In this document: positions 19,711 to 30,456 of the stretch, piece by piece
Position numbering within the stretch: the first letter of the stretch is position 1
Layout: each line of letters begins with the position of its first letter
NCBI GenBank assembly: GCA_903832775.1
Contig: CAILCX010000062.1
Span: forward strand, 1-64,000
DNA: 64,000 nucleotides
Source: an uncultured Methylobacter sp.
GTDB lineage: Bacteria; Pseudomonadota; Gammaproteobacteria; Methylococcales; Methylomonadaceae
Reading direction: 5' to 3'
Program-made: the position numbers and the translations under genes
Notes under the pieces: model-generated
The model's database searches: none
The model's input: only the letters and a program-made list of their open reading frames with translations
What the model was told of the DNA's origin: nothing

Positions 19711-21297
19711 TTATACTTGCAAAAAATATTGCTTCAAATAATCTTCGAAAGGAATTTGTTGGTCACTCTCAATTTCTTGCTGTTTGACATGAGACTCAGC
19801 GGCCATTTCCATAAACTGTTGTTCTTGAGACTGATCCAGCGGCTTGTCTTTAAAATACTGAGCGTGTTCGGCCGATGTATTTAAGGCAAAACGGGCAAAG
19901 GGTTGTTTAAGTTGCGCCATCTGTTCCAGCATCTGAGCCGATGCGGTTAAATCCGGATTTTCAATTAACTGGCCTTGCTTTGCTAAGGAAGAACTGTAGG
20001 GTTTATGGGTATTGTCGAGATCCAAAACGGCACATACAGCTTGCATGGATTCAAGAATTTCTCCCGCCCAATCACGTAAAAGAACTTTCTGATTGCCTTG
20101 GGTAAGTTCGAGTCCGGGTTTTCTGCCTAGATGAGAAACAGCTAGTTGATTGGCGTTGTTAATTTGATGTTCCTTATCGGATGTTTGTGGGCTGTCTTGC
20201 AATAAACAAGTCAATAATAATGCCTCTATAAAGCGCGCTTTATGTTCATCTATCCCAATTGGATTGAATATATCCAGATCCAGGGAACGCATTTCTACAT
20301 AGCGAACACCACGACGTTTAAGCGCTAAAGTCGGTTTTTCTCCGGGATCGTTAATTTGCTTGGGGCGGATCGTGCTGTAAAACTCGTTTTCAATCTGCAA
20401 AATATTACTGTTCAACTGCTGATATTCGCCATCCACCTGAATACCAATTTTTTCGTATTCAGGATAGGGTGTGTTAATGGCAGCGCTCAAGCTATTCACA
20501 TAGCCTTCAATCGAGTTGTAATCAATTCTTAGATTTGCCTGGTTTTCACTCTTGTAACCGATATCGCTCATCCGTAAGGAAGTTGCATAAGGATGGTAAA
20601 GTGTCCCATCATCAAATTCATCAAATTGCGCCATCAACGCAGGGCGACTGTTAAAAAAGTTTTTGCAAATCGCTGGTGAAGCGCCAAATAAATACAGTAT
20701 TAACCAACCCATCCGTTGAAAGTTTCTGATCAGGCCGAAGTAGGCCGCATCGGTAAACTGTTCAAGTGTCAGTGAGCTATGCTTTTGCTTATGTAAAACA
20801 GGCCATAAGGTCTCAGGCACTGAATAATTAAAATGGATACCAGCAATAGACTGCATGGTTCTGCCATAACGATGCCACAAACCATGGCGATAAACATGTT
20901 TCATCCGACCTATATTGGACGATCCATATTCGGCAATCGGTATGCTTAGGTCGCCATTAATGCCACATGGCATGCTGGCACCCAGTAGAATTTCGTTATC
21001 CAGATTTTTATAAACAAACTGGTGAATATTGCGCAGGTAGTTTAACGAATCTTTTATGTCCGCAAACGGTGGAGTAATTAATTCGATCAGTGCTTCAGAA
21101 TAATCCGTGGTGATATAAGGATGCGTTAAAGCAGCACCAAGCGCTTTGGGATGCGTTGTTTGGGAAATAACGCCCTCTTTGGAAATACGTAAGCTTTCCT
21201 TTTCTATTCCTTTAAGCCCCCCGCAAAGTAGATGCTGTTGGCCGTTTGCATTCAGTTGATCCAAGCCTGTTAAAAGCGCATTATTCACATTAGTCAT
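19711..21297 (-). CDS. gshA: Glutamate-cysteine ligase
   Basis: 528 residues, the usual length of the gammaproteobacterial GshA family. It makes gamma-glutamylcysteine, the first step to glutathione. Seen: GLKGIEKESLRI, LIELITPPFADIKDSL, MQSIAGIHFNYSVPE, RNFQRMGWLILYLFGASPA, and RGVRYVEMRSLDLDIFNPIG. In methylotrophs glutathione also supports formaldehyde detoxification. It is upstream of cysH. Confidence 0.96.
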   Translation of the reverse strand: MTNVNNALLTGLDQLNANGQQHLLCGGLKGIEKESLRISKEGVISQTTHPKALGAALTHPYITTDYSEALIELITPPFADIKDSLNYLRNIHQFVYKNLDNEILLGASMPCGINGDLSIPIAEYGSSNIGRMKHVYRHGLWHRYGRTMQSIAGIHFNYSVPETLWPVLHKQKHSSLTLEQFTDAAYFGLIRNFQRMGWLILYLFGASPAICKNFFNSRPALMAQFDEFDDGTLYHPYATSLRMSDIGYKSENQANLRIDYNSIEGYVNSLSAAINTPYPEYEKIGIQVDGEYQQLNSNILQIENEFYSTIRPKQINDPGEKPTLALKRRGVRYVEMRSLDLDIFNPIGIDEHKARFIEALLLTCLLQDSPQTSDKEHQINNANQLAVSHLGRKPGLELTQGNQKVLLRDWAGEILESMQAVCAVLDLDNTHKPYSSSLAKQGQLIENPDLTASAQMLEQMAQLKQPFARFALNTSAEHAQYFKDKPLDQSQEQQFMEMAAESHVKQQEIESDQQIPFEDYLKQYFLQV

Positions 21298-21461
21298 AAA
21301 ATGAAGGCATTCCCTGTTGTCCTGTTATTTAGATCATTATAAAGAGTTTAACGGATTGAAGAAATAAGCTTCCAATTTAAAACCAGACCATCACCTTTAT
21401 TAGAAAACAAACCATCTCCAGAACATCTATAATCATCAATTTATCTTCAAGGATAATAGTT

Positions 21462-22943
21462 ATGTTTGAATCGGCAGAACTTGATCACAAAATAGACAAA
21501 GCTACTTACGATGAAGAAGTACCCAAATTACGTGAGGCACTGCTGGAAGCGCAGATGGATTTGGCAAAGCAATCCAAATTCCCGGTTATTATCCTTATTG
21601 GTGGACTTGATGGCGCTGGTCGAGGCGAAACCGTCAACTTGCTGAATGAATGGATGGATCCTCGATTCATCCAGACGCATGGCATGGGCGAACCTTCTGA
21701 TGAAGAACTGGATCGCCCCATGATGTGGCGATTCTGGCGCGAACTGCCACCCAAAGGCAAGATTGGAGTGTTTCTTGGTTCCTGGTATACCTGGCCGATA
21801 CTGAATCGGGTGGCAGGGCTCACTGAAGACGGTGATCTTGATCAAAGTATGGAACGCGCCAAACGTTTGGAAAAAATGCTCACCGATGAAGGCGCGCTGA
21901 TCATAAAATTCTGGATGCATTTATCAAAGAAAAAACAGGAAAAGCGCCTGCAATTGCTTGAGGAAAATCCAAAAACACGCTGGCGGGTTACCCATCGTGA
22001 CTGGAAACATTTTAAGAAATACGACAAGTTTCGAGTCGTGCATGAAAAGGTCATACGTTATACCAGTACCGCTGAGGCCCCGTGGACCATCGTTGAAGGC
22101 TATGATCCGCATTATCGTAGCTTGACTGTGGGCAAGGTCATTCTTGAAGCGATCCGTAATCGTCTGGATGATACCGAGATCAAAACAGCCGAAGTTCAAG
22201 CGCCGCCATTACCATCTATAGATCATCTGAATATTCTAAAAAACCTGGATTTGACTCAATCGATCGAAAAAAAACAATTTAAGAGTGAACTGGAAAAATA
22301 TCAGGGCAAGCTTGCGTTGTTGACCCGCGAAGCCAAGTTTAAAGAACTAACTGTCATTGCCGTATTTGAAGGTAATGATGCCGCAGGCAAAGGCAGTTCA
22401 ATTCGTCGAATTACCAGTGCCTTGGATGCGCGACGATATAATATCATTCCTGTCGCCGCGCCTACTGAAGAAGAACGTGCCCAACCTTATTTGTGGCGTT
22501 TTTGGCGACACATTCCCCGGCGTGGACGGGTGACCATTTTTGATCGCTCCTGGTATGGCCGGGTATTGGTTGAGCGGGTTGAAGGTTTCTGTTCAAAAGC
22601 AGACTGGATGCGTGCTTACAACGAGATCAATGATTTCGAAGCACAACTGGTGCGGCACAAGATTGTAGTAATCAAATTCTGGCTCGCAATCAGCAAGGAC
22701 GAGCAACTGGTACGCTTTAACGAGCGGGAAAAAATTAGCTTTAAACGGTTCAAGATTACCGATGAAGACTGGCGAAACCGTGAAAAATGGGAAGACTATG
22801 AACAAGCGGTTTGCGATATGGTTGATCGAACCAGCACTGACTGTTCACCCTGGACCCTGGTTGAAGCCAATGACAAGAACTTTGCCCGTATCAAGATTTT
22901 AAAGACCTTATGCAGAGAAATTGAAGTGGCAATGGAAAAATAG
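21462..22943 (+). CDS. pap: Polyphosphate:AMP phosphotransferase (two-domain PPK2)
   Basis: 493 residues containing two tandem PPK2 domains. The C-terminal one (about 265-490) is intact: EGNDAAGKGSS with Lys310 and FDRSWYGRVLVERV with Asp361. The N-terminal copy (about 15-240) is degenerate: GLDGAGRGE has Arg54 for the P-loop Lys and LGSWYTWPI lacks the Asp-Arg. This split is normal for class II PPK2 enzymes, which use polyphosphate to convert AMP to ADP. It stands alone between gshA and yoaA. Confidence 0.93.
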   Translation: MFESAELDHKIDKATYDEEVPKLREALLEAQMDLAKQSKFPVIILIGGLDGAGRGETVNLLNEWMDPRFIQTHGMGEPSDEELDRPMMWRFWRELPPKGKIGVFLGSWYTWPILNRVAGLTEDGDLDQSMERAKRLEKMLTDEGALIIKFWMHLSKKKQEKRLQLLEENPKTRWRVTHRDWKHFKKYDKFRVVHEKVIRYTSTAEAPWTIVEGYDPHYRSLTVGKVILEAIRNRLDDTEIKTAEVQAPPLPSIDHLNILKNLDLTQSIEKKQFKSELEKYQGKLALLTREAKFKELTVIAVFEGNDAAGKGSSIRRITSALDARRYNIIPVAAPTEEERAQPYLWRFWRHIPRRGRVTIFDRSWYGRVLVERVEGFCSKADWMRAYNEINDFEAQLVRHKIVVIKFWLAISKDEQLVRFNEREKISFKRFKITDEDWRNREKWEDYEQAVCDMVDRTSTDCSPWTLVEANDKNFARIKILKTLCREIEVAMEK

Positions 22944-23124
22944 ATTTAAGTAAAGTACATCTAACTTTTTAAGCTCCAGTTCAGCGTATTTAAAGAGCTT
23001 ACTTAATTATCTTTAAAATTTCATTTGGGATTGATGTTGATTTGACAGTTATTTCAAAATATTTCGTGCCGCTGGTTAATTTCGTGGACAATAAGCACTA
23101 TAAAACAGTAATAAAGAGACTCCA

Positions 23125-25056
23125 TTGACAGACACGAAACATTTTTTTAGTAGTGAAGGTGGCTTGGCCGAGGTGATACCGGGTTATCAGCCCAGGGCAG
23201 CCCAACTTGAAATGGCAGAGGCTATTGCCCGTGCCATCGACAGCAATCAAAATTTAATTGCCGAAGCAGGCACGGGAACCGGCAAGACTTTTGCCTATTT
23301 GGTGCCGGCAATTTTATCCGGCAAAAAAGTCATTATTTCGACCGGCACCAAAAATCTGCAGGATCAGTTGTTTAACAAAGATTTGCCGGTAATTCGCAAA
23401 GCGATTAAAACACCGTTTATTGCCGCATTGTTAAAAGGTCGCAGTAATTATTTGTGTACTTATCGTTTGCAAAACGCTTTAACGTCAACTTTTGGTTTTA
23501 GCAAGGAAGATGCGGTTGCGCTGGCAAAAATAAAATCCTGGTCAAAGCGCACCAAATCCGGTGATACCTCAGAAATGTCCGAGGTTAACGAAGCTGATCC
23601 GGTCTGGTATCAGGCGACCTCGTCCCTGGATAATTGTCTGGGTCAGGATTGCCCTGATTATGCCGAGTGTTTTTTGGTTAAGGCCCGAAAAAAGGCGCAG
23701 GAATGCGAGATTCTGGTAGTCAATCATCATTTGTTATGCGCTGACTGGTCGATACGCGACAGCGGTTTTGGCGAGTTATTGCCCAACGCCGAAGTCGTTA
23801 TTATCGACGAAGCGCATCAACTGGCCGATACCGCGTCCAATTTTTTAGGCATTACTGTCAGCGCCAAGCAATTAAATGATTTGGCAAAAGATGCGTTGAT
23901 GGAATATTTTAAAGATGCAACTGATCTGCCTGCTTTGCGAACTGCCTGTGAAGACCTGGAACATGAGGTTAAAGATTTGCGTCTGGCGTTTGGTATCGAA
24001 CTTAAACGCGGCGATTGGAAAGATATCGAAAACAATCCGAAAATAACCGCCAATTTGATTGCGGTTAAAGAACAGTTACAGCGCCTTGCCGATCAACTGG
24101 AACTGGCTTCGGTTAAAACCAAAGGCTTGGATTCATGCTTTAAACGTGCTGATGAACTGTTACAACAGTTAAAGATTATTCTTGAAGACAGTAGCGGCAA
24201 ATGGATACGCTGGTACGAAACCTATAAAAACACCTTTACTCTGAGTCGAACACCGCTGGATATTGCCTCCGAATTTCATTCATTTATGCAACAGCATCAG
24301 GCCGCGTGGATTTTTACCTCGGCGACCTTGAGCGTGGCCAACAAGTTTGACCATTTTGCCAATAACCTTGGGCTAGCCAATGCCGCCAGTGAAAGTTGGG
24401 GTAGTCCTTTCGATTACGCTCATCAATCCCTGTTTTATCATCCCAAAGGTTTGCCGCAACCCAATGACCCCGAATTTATTCCAACTATCGTAGACTTTGC
24501 CGTGCCGGTGTTGCAGGCCAGCAAGGGCAGGGCATTCTTTTTGTTTACCAGTCATCGTGCATTGAAACAGGCGGCTGAGTTGCTGGAGACAAAAATTGAT
24601 TTTCCGTTGTTGATTCAGGGTAGTCGCCCCAAGGCCTTGTTATTGGATGAATTTAAGGCGGCAGGTAACGCGGTGTTATTGGGGACCTCTAGTTTTTGGG
24701 AAGGTGTGGATGTTCGCGGCGAGGCATTATCCTGCGTTATCATCGACAAACTGCCTTTTGCATCGCCGGGTGATCCGGTGTTGAAAGCGCGTCTTGATGC
24801 CATGACCAAACAGGGCCGAAATTCGTTTTTTGAATATCAGTTGCCCACCGCCGTCATTGCCTTAAGACAAGGTATAGGCCGTTTAATTCGAGATGTTACA
24901 GATCGGGGTGTGTTGATGGTTTGCGACCCACGCTTGTTAAAAAAATCGTACGGCCAGATATTTTTAGACAGTGTTCCGGCGATGAAGCGTACCCGTGATA
25001 TAGAAGACGTGCGGCTGTTTTTTAAAGATGAATCGTTAGATAAAGAGATCGAATAA
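23125..25056 (+). CDS. yoaA: DinG/YoaA family ATP-dependent DNA helicase
   Basis: 643-residue XPD-like superfamily 2 helicase. Walker A AEAGTGTGKTFAYLVPA, DEAH box IIDEAHQLADT, and motif VI RQGIGRLIRD are intact. Four Cys in the region from CTYRL to DCPDYAEC fit an iron-sulfur cluster. Absence of extra exonuclease sequence and length match YoaA. The start is a TTG at 23125 after AAAGAGA; no better ATG precedes the conserved region. Its stop shares one base with the tsaB start. Confidence 0.93.
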   Translation: MTDTKHFFSSEGGLAEVIPGYQPRAAQLEMAEAIARAIDSNQNLIAEAGTGTGKTFAYLVPAILSGKKVIISTGTKNLQDQLFNKDLPVIRKAIKTPFIAALLKGRSNYLCTYRLQNALTSTFGFSKEDAVALAKIKSWSKRTKSGDTSEMSEVNEADPVWYQATSSLDNCLGQDCPDYAECFLVKARKKAQECEILVVNHHLLCADWSIRDSGFGELLPNAEVVIIDEAHQLADTASNFLGITVSAKQLNDLAKDALMEYFKDATDLPALRTACEDLEHEVKDLRLAFGIELKRGDWKDIENNPKITANLIAVKEQLQRLADQLELASVKTKGLDSCFKRADELLQQLKIILEDSSGKWIRWYETYKNTFTLSRTPLDIASEFHSFMQQHQAAWIFTSATLSVANKFDHFANNLGLANAASESWGSPFDYAHQSLFYHPKGLPQPNDPEFIPTIVDFAVPVLQASKGRAFFLFTSHRALKQAAELLETKIDFPLLIQGSRPKALLLDEFKAAGNAVLLGTSSFWEGVDVRGEALSCVIIDKLPFASPGDPVLKARLDAMTKQGRNSFFEYQLPTAVIALRQGIGRLIRDVTDRGVLMVCDPRLLKKSYGQIFLDSVPAMKRTRDIEDVRLFFKDESLDKEIE

Positions 25057-25739
25057 TGAAATTATTGGCAGTAGAAACCTCAACCGAAGCCTGCTCGGCA
25101 GCCTTGATCATTGATAGTGAGGTTGCAGAGCGTTTTGAATTGGCCCCCAAAGAACATACCAAACTGATCTTGCCGATGATTGATTCATTAATGGCTGAAG
25201 CAGGTTTGAAACCTAAACAACTTGATGCGCTGGCATTTAGTCGTGGGCCGGGTTCGTTTACCGGCGTTCGCATAGCTACCGGCGTAATTCAGGGTATTGC
25301 CCTAGGGGCCGACTTGCCGGTTGTTCCTGTGTCTACACTGGCTGCGCTGGCTCAGGATTTTTTTGAAAATAATCCTCAAGACGCTGCCTTTGTGGCAATG
25401 GATGCGCGGATGGAAGAGATTTTTTGGGGTGTTTATCGTTGTGATAGTGCAGGTTACGCTGAACTGATGGGTAACGAAGTCGTTACACCGGCTGATTTTG
25501 TCGATTTTCCTGAGTTGCTGGGGGTCGGTATTGGTTCGGGTTGGGGTGTTTATCCTCAGGAATTAATGAGCCGTCTGGTTAATCGTGTTATTCGCTATGA
25601 GGCAGAAAGATTGCCCAGAGCCAGGGCCATTGCCAAGTTGGGCGTGCGAGGTTTTGAACTGGGTTTGGCCGTCCCGGTTGAGCAGGCCATGCCGGTTTAT
25701 TTGAGGGATAAAGTAGCCAGGAAAGAATCTGAGCGTTAA
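25056..25739 (+). CDS. tsaB: tRNA t6A biosynthesis protein TsaB
   Basis: 227 residues of the ASKHA fold: LLAVETSTEACSAALI at the start and ALAFSRGPGSFTGVRIATG mark TsaB. It works with TsaD, TsaE and TsaC to form N6-threonylcarbamoyladenosine at position 37 of ANN-decoding tRNAs. It overlaps the helicase stop by one base, an order common in gammaproteobacteria. Confidence 0.95.
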   Translation: MKLLAVETSTEACSAALIIDSEVAERFELAPKEHTKLILPMIDSLMAEAGLKPKQLDALAFSRGPGSFTGVRIATGVIQGIALGADLPVVPVSTLAALAQDFFENNPQDAAFVAMDARMEEIFWGVYRCDSAGYAELMGNEVVTPADFVDFPELLGVGIGSGWGVYPQELMSRLVNRVIRYEAERLPRARAIAKLGVRGFELGLAVPVEQAMPVYLRDKVARKESER

Positions 25740-25742
25740 ATT

Positions 25743-25790
25743 TTTAGTTAAATAACAGAATCTTGCTATAGATTTTGTTATTGAACTAAA
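25743..25790. terminator. Long hairpin between convergent tsaB and GGDEF genes
   Basis: TTTAGTT-A-AATAACAGAATCT pairs with AGATTTTGTTATT-G-AACTAAA around a six-base loop (25764-25769), 20 pairs with one wobble and one bulged pair. A/T-rich flanks make it a plausible terminator for both converging genes. Confidence 0.7.
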
Positions 25791-25804
25791 ACATTTCAGT
25801 TTGC

Positions 25805-26866
25805 TCATGCCAAGTTCACAAGGCTTTCAGCCATCACTTGATTTCTGCCGTTCTTTTTAGCCAGATACATTGCCTTATCTGCTCGTTCCACCAGTGTTTC
25901 AATCGAATCGTTTGGTTTTAGGCTTGAGACACCAATTGAAACGGTTACAATTCCAATCGATTCTTTACTGTCCTTCCTTTTTAAAGGGTGTTTTGCTAAA
26001 GCACCCCTTATTTTTTCTGCAATTTCCATTGCTTTATTAAATGGTGTGTCTGGCATGATAATAGCCATTTCCTCTCCACCATAGCGGGCGGCATAATGGT
26101 GATCAATAATATGTTGTTTCATTAAATTAGCGGTATATCTGAGCACGTTATCACCTACTTGATGGCCAAATGTGTCATTGACTTTTTTGAAATGATCAAG
26201 GTCTAGAAGCAGCAGGCAAAGTTCAGAATTGTCTTGTTTGTTAGTATTTATGTGTTCATCAAGTTTTTGATCAAAAGTCCGGCGATTGAATAAACCTGTT
26301 AGAGCATCAGTTTTCGCCATTTCATTAGTCTCTGCCAGTTCCTGACGTAGTAGATTTAATTCAATTGCGCTTTTATCAAGTTGATCTTGAAGTATTGAAC
26401 TGGTTGCGGCTAGGTTCAGTGTTTCAGTCATGATCTCGGTCAAGATCATTTTGATGTCAGATACCCCTTGATTGTCTTCCAGTTTCTTGCTGTAGCTTTG
26501 AAAGTGTATTGTTGCGGCATTTGCTTTAACTCCTGTAATATCAATTGCCTCGCTGGTATTATTAATAAGATTCAACAGGTTGCAGTTTATTTTTTCCAGG
26601 GACTTTAATGATATATTGCAAATATGTTTATTAAAGAGATTGAGATTTAGTTTAGAGGTAAATACTGTCTGAGTACTAAGTAACATGTCTATTTCATGAT
26701 TTAACGATATATTTCTGCCGGCAATATATTCATAAAAAACTGTAAAATTAAGGGGATCAATAGCAATTTTATGCTTTGACATTAACGGAATTATTCGTTT
26801 TATGTATTCTGAAATTTCTTCCAGGGATGTATTGTATTCTGGGAAAAATGTTAAATTTTCGCTCAT
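25805..26866 (-). CDS. Diguanylate cyclase (GGDEF)
   Basis: 353 residues. A helical N-terminal region of unknown type (1-185) precedes a C-terminal GGDEF domain with ALTGLFNRRTFD, DLDHFKKVNDTFGH, and an active-site loop GGEEM (263-267). The metal and substrate residues look intact, so it should make c-di-GMP. The RxxD inhibitory site is not seen at its usual place. There is no membrane segment. Confidence 0.94.
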   Translation of the reverse strand: MSENLTFFPEYNTSLEEISEYIKRIIPLMSKHKIAIDPLNFTVFYEYIAGRNISLNHEIDMLLSTQTVFTSKLNLNLFNKHICNISLKSLEKINCNLLNLINNTSEAIDITGVKANAATIHFQSYSKKLEDNQGVSDIKMILTEIMTETLNLAATSSILQDQLDKSAIELNLLRQELAETNEMAKTDALTGLFNRRTFDQKLDEHINTNKQDNSELCLLLLDLDHFKKVNDTFGHQVGDNVLRYTANLMKQHIIDHHYAARYGGEEMAIIMPDTPFNKAMEIAEKIRGALAKHPLKRKDSKESIGIVTVSIGVSSLKPNDSIETLVERADKAMYLAKKNGRNQVMAESLVNLA

Positions 26867-27338
26867 AAACTTAAGTATTTAAAAATCATTTAATATTATT
26901 TTAATTGATTTATTCTAGTCAATATTTTTAGTATTTCAAGGATAAACAGCAGTACGTATAACTACTTTTAGTTTTAATATTGATATGCTTTATAATGTTT
27001 TCTTAAATAGTCTTTTATAAGCAATGGATTGTAATTATTTTTTCGTAAATAATTATGAATATATTTTTACTTAATAATCGTTTTTTTAAATCGGTAGATA
27101 ACTTTTCAAGTGAATATAGTGTTTTTTCTTAAAAAACAGCATATAAGTTAAGTTATTTAAACTGCAAATATTATAAGGTAATTGTGATGCGAAGAGATTG
27201 TATTCAGGGGCTATACTTCCAGGCGTTGTGGCTTGGGAAAGTAAGTATTATGAGGGAAATAACAAGGCAGATAATTTTGGCTAATGCGAGAAGGTCACTT
27301 CTATAAGTAAATGGCCGGTTAAACAAATATTTAAATAA
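26867..27338. other. AT-rich intergenic region
   Basis: About 470 very AT-rich bases between two minus-strand c-di-GMP genes. No coding frame, repeat, tRNA or clear terminator was seen. It likely carries the promoter of the 25805-26866 gene. Confidence 0.5.
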
Positions 27339-30245
27339 TCAGGTGGTAATGGTTTTCTTTAGTAATGCTTCCATTTGTTCTATAGACAAGGGTTTGCTAT
27401 AAAAGTAGCCTTGTATTTCATCGCAACCTTGCAGTCGAAGCAATTCCCGTTGTTCTTCTGTTTCGACACCTTCAGCAATGGTCTTCAGACCCAGACTCTT
27501 CGATAAATTGATAATGGCACTGACGATAGCCTTATCATCTGGGTCGATGATAATATCGCGAACAAAAGATTGGTCAATCTTAATTTTATAAACCTTAAAT
27601 TTCTTAAGATAAGAGAGTGACGAATAGCCAGTTCCAAAATCATCAATTGACATACGTACGCCAAGTAGATTTAAATTATTTATTACAATACTGGCATCTA
27701 AAGGATTATGCATTGCTGCACCTTCTGTTAATTCGAGTTCCAGATACTCAGGTGGTAATCCTTCTTCTCTGAGTATGCGGGAGACCAGTTTTAGCAGATC
27801 GGGATGACGGAATTGAACAGAAGAGAGGTTTACTGCCATAATTATTGGCCGAAACCCACTGGATATCCAGGTTTTAGCTTGACGCACTACGCTTCTTAAC
27901 ACCCATTCTCCGATTGGCAGGATTAACCCAGTGCTTTCTGCAATAGGAATGAATTCTGAAGGTGAGACCAGACCAAAATCCGGATGCTGCCAGCGTAATA
28001 AGGCTTCTGTACCAATAATATGTCCAGTATCTATGGCTATTTGTGGTTGATATTCTATATGTAGTTGATTGTTAGTCAGTGCATTCCGTAAGGCATTGGT
28101 TAAATGTAGATTGCGAGATGAACGCTCTTGCATTTCTGTGGTGAAGAATCGATAACAATTACGTCCTTCGTGTTTGGAAAGAAACATTGCTGCATCTGCA
28201 CATTTGAACAGCGTTTCCAGATCGGTGCCATCTTCGGGATACTGAGCAATTCCGATTGATGCGGTCAAAGTCAATTCGAGATCCTCAATCTGGTATGATT
28301 CTCCAATAGTGTTCAGTAATTTTTGTGCAACCAGTTCTGCTCCATTTGCATTAACTGCAGGCAACAATAGAATAAATTCATCTCCCCCCATCCGAGTTAA
28401 TGTGTCGCCCTCTCGAAGCAAGTTACGAATTCGTTTGGAAAACTCAATTAACAAGATATCGCCAACACTATGCCCGAGGGTGTCATTAATGTCTTTAAAG
28501 TGATCTAGATCGATGAATAATAATGCTAAATTTTCTTTGTTACGCTTTGCAAGTCTGATTGCGTAATTGAAATTTTCATGCAACTGGGTACGGTTGGGTA
28601 AGCCAGTAAGTGAATCAAACATAGTTAAATAACGCATACGTTCTTCAGTATGCTTTTGCTCAGTTATGTTTTCATATATACCGAGTACACCGATGGTTTC
28701 ATTCGAGTCATTTTTAAGCGGGACTTTAGACGAGCGCAAATTAACCAAACTTCCGTTAAATGTGGTTTGTACTTCTTCATAAAAAAGCTTTGATACGCCT
28801 GAGTCCATGACCTGTTGATCATCAGTTCGATAAAGTTCAGCCTGTTCGCACCAGTCTAACTCGTAATCGTTTTTACCGATAATACTCTGTTGATCAATGC
28901 CGGCATCTGCAGCAAAGGAGGTATTACACCCCAAATAACGTAAATCTTTATCTTTCCAGAAAATACGTACAGGGGCAGTATCGATAATGGTTTTTAGTAG
29001 GCTGTATGCCTCTGAAAGAGATTTTTCGGCTTGTTGACGTTGGGTCTCGCGGTCAAAGTTAGCGATTGCGAAATCAATATTTTCCGCCATTTTTACAAAT
29101 AATCTTTGTGCGTCATGATCAAAGAGGTTGAACTTGGATGCGTATACATTGAAAGAACCAATAACCTTGCCATTTCTGTGCAAGGGTAACGCCGCTGAAT
29201 TGCATAAACCAAATTTTGCACCATGCTGTTGCCATAAAATTGAGTCAGAACCAAATTCTAAATTCGAACTCCAGTAGGATTGGTCTTCATGTATGGCATG
29301 TAATGCGGCGCAATCATATCTATTCGTCGATATTTCAATGTCTTCTAAATATTCTGTGCCACTGCCATAGGAGGCAACCGATTTAAGTTGCTTACTTTGT
29401 TCATCCAGCAAGCCTATCCATGCCATTTCGACACCGCAAAGGAAAACCACATCGAAGCAAGCTTGCATAAATAAGGCATTTTCATTGGTAGAATGAATAA
29501 TTGCTTGATTGGACTGATTTAAGGCATTGTAAAGAAGGACCAGGCGTTGGTTCTCGGCTTCCGTTTTTTTGCGAGCGATAATATCCGTATAAGTCGCGAC
29601 ATAATGAGTGATGCTTTGATCGTCATCTTTTACCGCTCGTATCGATAACCAACTGGGATAAATATTGCTATTTGATCGACGATTCCAAATCTCTCCTTCC
29701 CAAGCGGAGGTGTTTGTAATGCTTTTCCAAATATCGGCGTAAAAAGTCTCGTTATGGCGATCTGATTTAAGAATACTTATTTTACGTCCCGCCAACTCTG
29801 CTTCGGAGTACCCCGTCATTGTTGCGAAGGCTTTATTGGTTCTTAAAATGATCCCAGACTTGTCTGTGACGGCAATTGATTCCTGGCTCTCAAAGATAGT
29901 GGCGGCGATGCGTAGTTCTAATTCTTGTCGTTTACGTTCGGTAATATCGTTGAATTTGATCCGGGTCATCCGGTCATTATCGACAGTTGTCACGATCATG
30001 CAACTGAGTTGAGCGGTAAAGACAGTATTATCTGAGCGTTGGAAGGATAATTCCAATTTGTGTTCTTTTCCTAGAGAAAGTTTCATCGCCCTGAAAGCAA
30101 TATACCAGCGCTCACTATCTTCGGGCGTAATTAATTCTATGAAGTGAGAGTTAATTAATTCATTAGGTTCCGTGCCAAAAAAGGCGGCTCCAGTTGGGTT
30201 GATTTCAGTTATAAAACCGTCGAAAGTGATTGTTAGATCGCCCAT
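27339..30245 (-). CDS. PAS-PAS-GAF-PAS-GGDEF-EAL c-di-GMP protein
   Basis: 968 residues without membrane segments. Domains in order: PAS (about 1-105, with RIKFNDITERKR), PAS (108-228), GAF (about 235-395), PAS (about 405-532), GGDEF (540-700, RMGGDEF with GGDEF at 620-624), EAL (715-965, EALLRW at 747, DDFGTGYSSL, EGVET). Both catalytic motifs are intact, so it could both make and degrade c-di-GMP. The multiple sensor domains suggest redox, gas or ligand input. It is divergent from a NarL-type regulator. Confidence 0.95.
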   Translation of the reverse strand: MGDLTITFDGFITEINPTGAAFFGTEPNELINSHFIELITPEDSERWYIAFRAMKLSLGKEHKLELSFQRSDNTVFTAQLSCMIVTTVDNDRMTRIKFNDITERKRQELELRIAATIFESQESIAVTDKSGIILRTNKAFATMTGYSEAELAGRKISILKSDRHNETFYADIWKSITNTSAWEGEIWNRRSNSNIYPSWLSIRAVKDDDQSITHYVATYTDIIARKKTEAENQRLVLLYNALNQSNQAIIHSTNENALFMQACFDVVFLCGVEMAWIGLLDEQSKQLKSVASYGSGTEYLEDIEISTNRYDCAALHAIHEDQSYWSSNLEFGSDSILWQQHGAKFGLCNSAALPLHRNGKVIGSFNVYASKFNLFDHDAQRLFVKMAENIDFAIANFDRETQRQQAEKSLSEAYSLLKTIIDTAPVRIFWKDKDLRYLGCNTSFAADAGIDQQSIIGKNDYELDWCEQAELYRTDDQQVMDSGVSKLFYEEVQTTFNGSLVNLRSSKVPLKNDSNETIGVLGIYENITEQKHTEERMRYLTMFDSLTGLPNRTQLHENFNYAIRLAKRNKENLALLFIDLDHFKDINDTLGHSVGDILLIEFSKRIRNLLREGDTLTRMGGDEFILLLPAVNANGAELVAQKLLNTIGESYQIEDLELTLTASIGIAQYPEDGTDLETLFKCADAAMFLSKHEGRNCYRFFTTEMQERSSRNLHLTNALRNALTNNQLHIEYQPQIAIDTGHIIGTEALLRWQHPDFGLVSPSEFIPIAESTGLILPIGEWVLRSVVRQAKTWISSGFRPIIMAVNLSSVQFRHPDLLKLVSRILREEGLPPEYLELELTEGAAMHNPLDASIVINNLNLLGVRMSIDDFGTGYSSLSYLKKFKVYKIKIDQSFVRDIIIDPDDKAIVSAIINLSKSLGLKTIAEGVETEEQRELLRLQGCDEIQGYFYSKPLSIEQMEALLKKTITT

Positions 30246-30456
30246 TGGGATAGAATCATCCTAGTTATTTAAAGGGGGGTTAAGTATCATTTTATCCTCC
30301 GGATTGACAGAAAAAATCTGTTATTTTTGTTACTAATGAATCTATGGTATGCGTATTGTAAGCTATAACTGGCAAAGTATAGTTGTTTAATAAAATAACT
30401 AAAATTTTGGGGGATTATGAACAATATAGTAACCGGTGTTAATGGTGTCGTTATGA

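Noticed and set aside
21462-22943. Degenerate N-terminal PPK2 domain as a novelty
   Set aside because: One active and one inactive PPK2 domain is normal for polyphosphate:AMP phosphotransferases.
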